DNA of 64,000 nt from Crossaster papposus (taxonomy: Eukaryota > Echinodermata > Asteroidea > Velatida > Solasteridae), in NCBI GenBank assembly GCA_037893245.1, contig JBAIAA010000093.1, positions 1-64,000 on the forward strand, read 5' to 3'. This document shows positions 58,020-64,000 of the stretch, one piece after another. Below the pieces are notes generated by a model that was not told the DNA's origin, ran no database searches, and saw only the letters and a program-made list of their open reading frames with translations. The translations under genes and the position numbers were made by a program. Numbering within the stretch: the stretch's first letter is position 1; every line of letters starts with the position of its first letter.

Positions 58020-58543
58020 ACATAAAAGGCACCTTTGTCAGGAAAAGCGTTTAATTTTAAAATATTTAAATGCTTAAATGTGAACTTCACAGAGCTTTTA
58101 ACAAGGATTTTCTAAGTCAGGCAGTTTGGTGAAGAAAAACAATGTTCAATCTAATGAGAGAAAAAACATAGAATTTGGCACACAATCCTAGTAATTATAA
58201 TCAAATCTGTGATGGCCCTATAACCAAATATCTTTGTCATGACAAACTCTGACTGTGCCAAATTTCATTTTGTTTTCATCGAGAGAACAATTACATGTAT
58301 ATCATAATGTGCACCAGTCTGCCTGACTACCTATAAATGCCATATATTTGAAAGGAATGGAAAACTAAACAAATTACATTAATTTGTAACAAATTAAACA
58401 ACTTTACACTGTGTGCTCTGTAACAGAAAATATTTAATAAGAACTGCTTGAAATAATCTTTAAACAGCCTTTTGATTGCCAACCGAATGGAAACTGATCA
58501 CAAAGTAGGAACTATAAAAAGTGTTTACGTTTTTTTTCTTCAG

Positions 58544-59389
58544 CTGACCACTGGCACTTCAGAAAGAGGAAATAAAGCCTCCCTCACCCCAGCAGAATCC
58601 AGTTCATCAGGCTCTCTCCTCAAGAAAAGCAAGATGTCGTCAATGTAACGCCCACCCCAGAAGGCATCAGTGTCGCGCACACCCCCAACAGCATCAGTGT
58701 CTCGCCCACCCCCGATGTCAACAGTGTCGCGCCCACCTCCATCGGTGTCACCTCGGTTGTCCGTGTCATATGAGCCCACAACAGAGTTGGAGGAAATTCC
58801 CTCAAAGGCATCAGATATCACCTATGGTGGTTGGTGTAAGTCTTGGGAGGATGATATTCCATCTGGGATCCCAGCTGCAGACCACAAGTTGCTAAAGACT
58901 GATGCGGAACGGGGTATGTTCGGTCCTATTCAGGTGTATAAAGATGTGAATGGAGAGTATAGACGACGCCACATACTGAAAATGACAGAATGTGGTTTTA
59001 CCCTGTAGAAAGCCCAGGTGTGGTACACGGTACGTTGGTACTATACCTGTGCGAGATCACTTTTTCAACGGGCGAGTCTTTTTCTGGCGACCTGTTGGTG
59101 TCCGACAGTATAGCATACGATGTCCCCGTCCCAACTGCCCTGGCCGTGGTGATGATAACATCTTTCTGTATCGTTCGGGGTACTACGCCAAATGCAGACA
59201 AATCTGCGACATCTCAGGCTGGTATACTATGCTCACAGAAGTCCTCGCCTGTGGCCCATGCAACAAGGCGAGAAAACGAGGCAGCGACAAGAAGGCCAAA
59301 ATTGGGAGGTTTCATGCCTGGGATATGAACATCATCTCCCAATTGAGTGAAGCCCACCAAGCAGGGTTTCCAGCAGTTCTAACAGCTCG
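58544..59389 (+). pseudogene. Decayed DUF6729-like exon, copy B
   Basis: Same layout as copy A and more than 95% alike by eye. It keeps the shared TAA early in the linker. It keeps Trp in FFWRPVG where A has a stop, so VFFWRPVGV to AVLTAR reads open (59023-59389). A one-base loss near 58980 (CTGAAAATGACAG against CTGAAGAATGACAG) breaks the frame between the linker and the Cys-rich part. Possible zinc ligands are visible as CPRPNC and CGPC. Confidence 0.75.
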
Positions 59390-59625
59390 GTAAATGTTTT
59401 ACATTTGTAGTGGTGTTATTCATTTTTACTCAAAGAATGATAAAGAATGACCCAATTTTTGAAACGCGTCTAGGCCAATGAACCGGTTTTCAACATTATT
59501 GTTTAAAACCGCCCAACCACAATAATTTTAACAAGACAAGATTATAAATGCAACTGCAGAAAGTCAAAAGAAGTGCTTACTTTTACAGTAATGTTTTCAC
59601 AAGTTCCAGATTTGACTTAATTACA

Positions 59626-59690
59626 CAGGGATAGCGCGAACGCAGTCCCCACTATCAGAAAGTGTTCTCCCGAGTTCTCCACTTTTGTAA
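59626..59690 (-). pseudogene. Truncated U1 snRNA copy (3' part), segment B
   Basis: Counterpart of the fragment at 56114, with the same truncation point and the same internal changes. It was therefore present before the segmental duplication. Confidence 0.85.
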
Positions 59691-60041
59691 GATTGTCTAC
59701 GTGAAAGTGAAAAAACGCCCCCTACGAGCTGAATGACCGCTCCATACAGCTGTCGACAAAAGTTGGAAGAAACGACCTAGGAGACACCGGACCTTCTGTT
59801 GACAGATTTGGAAGTAAGAAGTTTTGCCATTCCAGTTCGCAACTCGCTCACTACTAAGAATGGCAGCCATAACGATTGATAAAGAATGACCCCATTTTTG
59901 AAAAGCGTCTAGGCCCATGAGCCGGTTTTAAACCAACCACGTTTTAACAAGGCAATATTATAAATGCAACTGCAGAAGGTCGGAAGACGTGTCAATTCTT
60001 AAAGTAATGTTTTCACAAGTTCTACTTTTGATTTGATTACA

Positions 60042-60202
60042 CAGGGATAGCGCGAACGCAGTCCCCACTATCAGAAATTGTACTCCCGAGTTCCCCACAT
60101 TTGGGGGAATCGCATAGGTCAACCCACCGAAGTGCAATGGTAAGGCCTCGCCATGGGAGAACCGCCTAAGTGATCGCGGTATCTCCTGAGCCAGGTAAGT
60201 AT
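60042..60202 (-). ncRNA. U1 spliceosomal snRNA gene, copy 1
   Basis: A 161-nt minus-strand gene. The 5' end ATACTTACCTGG pairs with 5' splice sites. Stem-loop I is ACCGC, loop GATCACTTAG, GCGGT. Stem-loop II carries the U1A/SNF-type ATTGCACTTC. AATTTCTGA is the Sm-site region, and a 3' stem ends CGCGCTATCCCTG. Downstream TCAAAAGTAGAAC fits the snRNA 3' box. It differs from copies 2 and 3 in loop I and in the last stem. Confidence 0.96.
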
Positions 60203-60311
60203 GCTTTGGACAACAACTTCCTTGGTACCCGAGAGACAGGTGTAACGTTGTAGTTACTGTATGCTTTGGGACGGCGAGTCAACACACATATTGCATTGTG
60301 TATGATGCTCC

Positions 60312-60342
60312 GCGCATGCGTGATTACTATTGATATGTAAAT
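60312..60342 (-). promoter_or_regulatory. U1 copy 1 distal element
   Basis: GCGCATGCG followed by TTGATATGTAAAT, 110-140 bp upstream of the U1 start. The octamer ATGCAAAT has one change here (ATGTAAAT); an intact ATGCAAAT lies further upstream near 60399. Confidence 0.6.
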
Positions 60343-60689
60343 GTTTAACTTAACGCCTCAGTAACTACACTACAGCCTACAGGTATTTGCAATGTATATG
60401 CAAATTATCACCCTACAACAAAAAGAAATTCAATTCAGATATGTTGCGCTTGGATATAATTAAACCACACAACACGAGAAGAAAGAAAGAAGCGGCCACG
60501 GATGTAGTTGGCAACATCTTGATCATGGTATCTCGGATTTCCAAGTGGAAACGCCGATTCAATTTCATGCAGATGATGAGGGTAAGCTGATGAGTGTAAG
60601 TTTTCCCTGTCTGCGGAGACAAGGAGCTCGGTGATTAGGTCTTGGAACCAGCTTGAGGAACAGAGTCCCCACAAGTTTCAGTCACGCTA

Positions 60690-61185
60690 TAAGTCGCACT
60701 GAGGGTATACAAATATGGCCGAACTAAAGGGGACACATAAGAGGAGAAAGCCATCACACAGCGCGTACAATTTCGAAATCGGTACACCCCACATTACAGC
60801 TCGTTAAACACATCTGGTCGCGGTCTGGCGATGTCTCATCGCCTGAGAAAACAAATATTGCCAAGTTACATGGACGTATGCAGCAGAGAGTAATGATAGA
60901 GGACCCCGCCCTCAGCAAACTTGGTATTACCACCCCCCCCCCCCCCCCAAAAAAAAAAAAAAAAAAAAAAAATTAACGCCAGATGTGTCCGGGAATTTCT
61001 TCGCCGGCAGAAGGGTGTTTGCCAGTTTAAACGCAACAAGTCATGGCAACACCATAACTCGATGTTACCAAAGTGTGCCTGATGACAAACCGCTGCCAGA
61101 TGCGCCGGAGCTGCCTCAAAAGAAGGGAAATAAACTGATCAGAGACAGAATATTCAGAGATACCTTGCATGGCTGGCACAAAAGT
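60690..61185 (+). pseudogene. Coding-like remnant interrupted by a C/A homopolymer
   Basis: The frame from about 60782 reads LQLVKHIWSRSGDVSSPEK, TNIAKLHGRMQQRVMIED and PALSKLGITT, which looks like real protein. A run of ~16 C and ~25 A at 60938-60975 interrupts it. Beyond it, another frame reads RVFASLNATSHG and DAPELPQKKGNK. It may be a C-terminal part of the multi-copy gene whose exons lie at 52.9-59.4 kb. No domain is recognised. Confidence 0.35.
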
Positions 61186-61593
61186 AGTCAAAGCAAGACA
61201 AGATGTAGTCGAAGGTGTCTGATCTCTATACAGAATCAAGAAAGCCAGAAAAAATGGCTTTACAAGCAAAACGTATAACAGAACGAGTTAATTTCAAAGG
61301 TGTCATAAAACGCGGAACATTGCCCAACGCAAAATCGGCGATCTGTGTTTTTTAGGGCTGGCACACTTTGCTGGAGGAAGTCACCAGTGGAGGAAGTCAC
61401 ACAAATAATAATAAAATGAGAAAGATTTGGGGCCGAAGATAACAGTGGATACTGGAGCTTATACTGTACAAGGGTTGCAAGTTAAGGTCCCGAGCACATT
61501 TTGCGGTGGACGCGTGGTGTTAACAATAACTGTCTACATGTACATCCTACAACTTGTTCTACTAAAACTGAATTCTACTTTTTGTTTATTACT

Positions 61594-61754
61594 CGGGGAG
61601 AGCGCGAACGCAGTCCCCACTATCAGAAATTGTACTCCCGAGTTCCCCACATTTGGGGGAATCGCATAGGTCAACCCACCGAAGTGCAATGGAAAGGCCT
61701 CGCCATGGGAGAACCGCCTGGGTGATCGCGGTATCTCCTGAGCCAGGTAAGTAT
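61594..61754 (-). ncRNA. U1 spliceosomal snRNA gene, copy 2
   Basis: A 161-nt gene with intact 5' end ATACTTACCTGG, loop I GATCACCCAG closed by ACCGC/GCGGT, loop II ATTGCACTTC, and a 3' end in GCTCTCCCCG. AACAAAAAGTAGAA begins ~8 nt downstream and fits the 3' box. A distal element with a perfect octamer lies upstream. All parts needed for function appear present. Confidence 0.97.
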
Positions 61755-61865
61755 GCTTTACGAGAATTTTGATCAGGTAGTCTTGAACAACGGGTACCGC
61801 TGCAGTAACAGCATATTTTTGGAACGCGATGCAAGCACAAGAGGTGCAGTTATGCCCACTACGAT

Positions 61866-61895
61866 GCGCATGCGTGTTAACATTGATATGCAAAT
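61866..61895 (-). promoter_or_regulatory. U1 copy 2 distal element with octamer
   Basis: GCGCATGCGTGTTAACATTG followed by ATATGCAAAT, 112-141 bp upstream of the U1 start. ATGCAAAT is the Oct-factor octamer typical of snRNA distal elements. GCGCATGCG resembles an NRF1 site. Confidence 0.75.
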
Positions 61896-62175
61896 TTATG
61901 TTAATATATGACGCAACGCGTACGTACGTGCCAAGTTGCAAGGGTACTACGTAGCATACACATTGTACTTGCGGTACGCGTACGGTGGACGCGTGCAAAT
62001 CCTAGGTCAACGATTTCGCACCACCTCATTGGACAACAGTCTACCATAATGAACTGCCTACTAGTACTAGTCTACAACTTGACTACAATCTACATAAGTC
62101 TACAGTATACAACTTGTCCTATAAACAATGTAAATGTACAATGTGCAGATACATTTACATTGTAAAAATAGCTGG

Positions 62176-62310
62176 CAGCCCTGTCAGTCAGGCAAATTAA
62201 AAAAAAGTAAGGTAGCACTTTTAATGACTAACTAGACTAGAGTAAAAGTGTACATAAGCTTTCGTAGCTACAGCTACTTCATCAGATGCAATGAAGAGGG
62301 GGCATCATCA
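62176..62310 (-). mobile_element. Penelope-like element 3' remnant with hammerhead-like core
   Basis: The minus strand reads GCATCTGATGAAGTAGC, then TGTA, GCTACGAAAGCTTATGTACA, then an AT-rich tail ending ACCTTACTTTTTTTT. The first part has the hammerhead core order CTGATGA, stem II (GTAGC/GCTAC, loop TGTA), GAAA. CTGATGAAG and CGAAAGCTT are familiar from termini of Penelope-like elements, many of which carry hammerhead ribozymes. No reverse transcriptase is present. Confidence 0.65.
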
Positions 62311-62559
62311 TGTGTGTGTACAAGGTTTATGTACAGGGGGAACATGCACAGAGAAAAAACATTGTGTATGACGTACATAAAATATGGTTGATGTGAGGTT
62401 CACTTAATTATACATACACATGGGTACCACAAACATTACAGTCTACGATTTTGCACCACCTCATTGGACCACAGTCTAGATTAACTGTAGTCTACAATCT
62501 ACATAAGTCTACATATAACTTGTACTATCAAAGCCGATTTCTACTTTTTGTTGTTTATA

Positions 62560-62720
62560 CGGGGAGAGCGCGAACGCAGTCCCCACTATCAGAAATTGTA
62601 CTCCCGAGTTCCCCACATTTGGGGGAATCGCATAGGTCAACCCACCGATGTGCAATGGAAAGGCCTCGCCATGGGAGAACCGCCTGGGTGATCGCGGTAT
62701 CTCCTGAGCCAGGTAAGTAT
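62560..62720 (-). ncRNA. U1 spliceosomal snRNA gene, copy 3
   Basis: A 161-nt gene nearly identical to copy 2; it reads ATTGCACATC in loop II instead of ATTGCACTTC. The 5' end ATACTTACCTGG, stem-loop I and Sm region are intact. AACAAAAAGTAGAAA fits the 3' box. Bases -11 to -29 (62731-62749) match copy 2 closely (AATTTT, GGGTAGTCT), which may be part of the core promoter. Confidence 0.97.
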
Positions 62721-62828
62721 GCTAGTAATTAATTTTCGTCGGGTAGTCTACAAAACCATGTACTTTTGTGTTCACAGTGTTCACAGCGACGCGAGTGTGG
62801 AATAAAGCGCCGATTTTACAGTCACGTT

Positions 62829-62858
62829 GCGCATGCTTGTTGACATTGATATGCAAAT
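62829..62858 (-). promoter_or_regulatory. U1 copy 3 distal element with octamer
   Basis: GCGCATGCTTGTTGACATTG followed by ATATGCAAAT, 109-138 bp upstream of the U1 start, aligned with the elements of copies 1 and 2. Confidence 0.75.
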
Positions 62859-62938
62859 CGTATGTTAATAAGCGACAGGTTAATGATACACATTGTATAC
62901 ATTGTATACATTGTATAGGTAATAATAGTATAGAAGGA

Positions 62939-62994
62939 ATAGCGCGAAAGAGTTCCCCATTATAAGAAATTGTACTCCGAGTTCCACAAGTTTG
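62939..62994 (-). pseudogene. Truncated, diverged U1 snRNA copy
   Basis: It matches the U1 3' third (AGCGCGAA, GTTCCCCA, AAGAAATTGTACTC) with several substitutions and small deletions. The 5' end is absent. It is older than the fragments at 56.1 and 59.6 kb judging by divergence. Confidence 0.75.
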
Positions 62995-64000
62995 ACAGGA
63001 TTTACCACACTGTTTGTTATGTGTGAAATGTGTGAAATGTGTGTATTATTCTTGGACGTTGTCAATTCGCGTAATAACAGTACAATAATAAGATTGTAAT
63101 AACAGATTCAAGTCTGGACGATGCGGCGACATGAATCCATTAAAACGTTTTCAAGAAAGGAAAATGCATGTGGCCGCGTATTTAAGTTAATAACGTCACT
63201 CGTCGAGTGGAGTGACCCGAGATCGTTATTTACTTGCATGTATTGCGCATGTACAATTGGTAGATCCACCCTGTATCATATCGAATTTCAATTGTAAACC
63301 ACCCGCTCTATCTGGTCATCACGTCGGGCTCCGGTAAATAAACCTTCATTAATTTAAACATTCACGCACACTTCAATAGCCAGCTGCGCGCACCAGCAGG
63401 GGCCAATTGCACCGGACAAACTAAGAAAGGTTGGAATGATTTCTACCTTCAAGAGAAAACCATACTTATAATTATGATCTGTTATTGCAAGTATGTATAG
63501 CTGCATGGTTAAGATGAGTAAAATAGGACTTATCGAATACGTAACTAAAGAAACAATTCAACCTCTATATAAAATTACTTTCAAGTGTATGGTTTCTACA
63601 CTAAACCCAATAACTGAGGTAATTTTTGCAGCGAAGATCGTTTTTGCATTTTCATTTTACATGGCTAAAGAATCTGGTTAAAACCCAGTGATAGACATGT
63701 AGTTGCTTTACTATCTTCTTTACAAAATTATTTTGCTTGAAATTTGAGTAATTTTATTTTGTTTCCCTTCAGGCTTCATTTCCTAGTTTTTCAAAAATGT
63801 CTAACCTTTGATGCATTATGTGGATTTTATTTGACCCAAATCTTTGACTTTTGATTTATGTTGACACACACGTAGTACACTTTTTTGACCGGTCGTTTGT
63901 TGCATTATATTACAAGTTTCATTATATTTGAAATTTCAAATAAATATGACAACTCAACAATAAATTTACCCTAACAGTCCCCAATCCTCCAACAGGTAAA
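62995..64000. other. Right-hand flank, no gene recognised
   Basis: AT-rich sequence without a supported gene, tRNA or known repeat. The longest open frame (63493-63681, 62 codons) has no recognisable feature. Confidence 0.4.

Overview
The window looks like nuclear DNA of a marine invertebrate deuterostome, most likely an echinoderm; phylum is inferred, not proven. Reasons: intron-rich animal genes (TRAK/Milton, primase large subunit PRIM2, HNK-1-type carbohydrate sulfotransferases), metazoan U1 snRNA genes, and many small TTAA-flanked inverted-repeat elements. One of these families starts AGGTAGTATACAC and resembles a family I recall from starfish.

Layout. 1-5.56 kb: tandem satellite with a ~68-bp monomer, partly arranged in higher-order repeats of about 613 and 816 bp. 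8.88-31.3 kb, minus strand: a complete TRAK/Milton gene (15 coding exons, 1248 residues, all splice phases agree) plus a non-coding first exon. Three candidate alternative first coding exons lie in its 10.7-kb intron and all end in phase 1. 31.97-35.45 kb, plus strand: PRIM2, head to head with TRAK, 701 residues in four exons, with the four Fe-S cysteines and a long extra C-terminal tail. 36.86-50.12 kb: three tandem sulfotransferase paralogues, each with the same three-exon plan (signal-anchor exon, phase-1 intron, short stem exon, phase-0 intron, catalytic exon). 50.9-52.3 kb: a LINE 3' end, then a 47-bp tandem array carrying E2F-like and CCAAT-like boxes. 52.9-59.9 kb: a tandem segmental duplication holding seven copies of a ~290-bp coding unit and two copies of a decayed exon resembling DUF6729. 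60-63 kb, minus strand: three full-length U1 snRNA genes with conserved upstream elements and 3' boxes, several truncated U1 copies, and a Penelope-like remnant with a hammerhead-ribozyme-like core.

TRAK (mitochondrial transport adaptor), PRIM2 (replication primer synthesis), the sulfotransferases (Golgi glycan sulfation) and U1 (splicing) share no pathway. The linkage is positional, apart from a probable shared TRAK/PRIM2 promoter region. The most unusual observations are: two cases in TRAK where the end of an exon with its 5' splice site was tandemly copied into the intron; the several TRAK alternative first exons; the PRIM2 C-terminal extension; the filled and empty element insertion sites between the duplicated segments; the U1 cluster with its pseudogene trail; and the hammerhead-like core.
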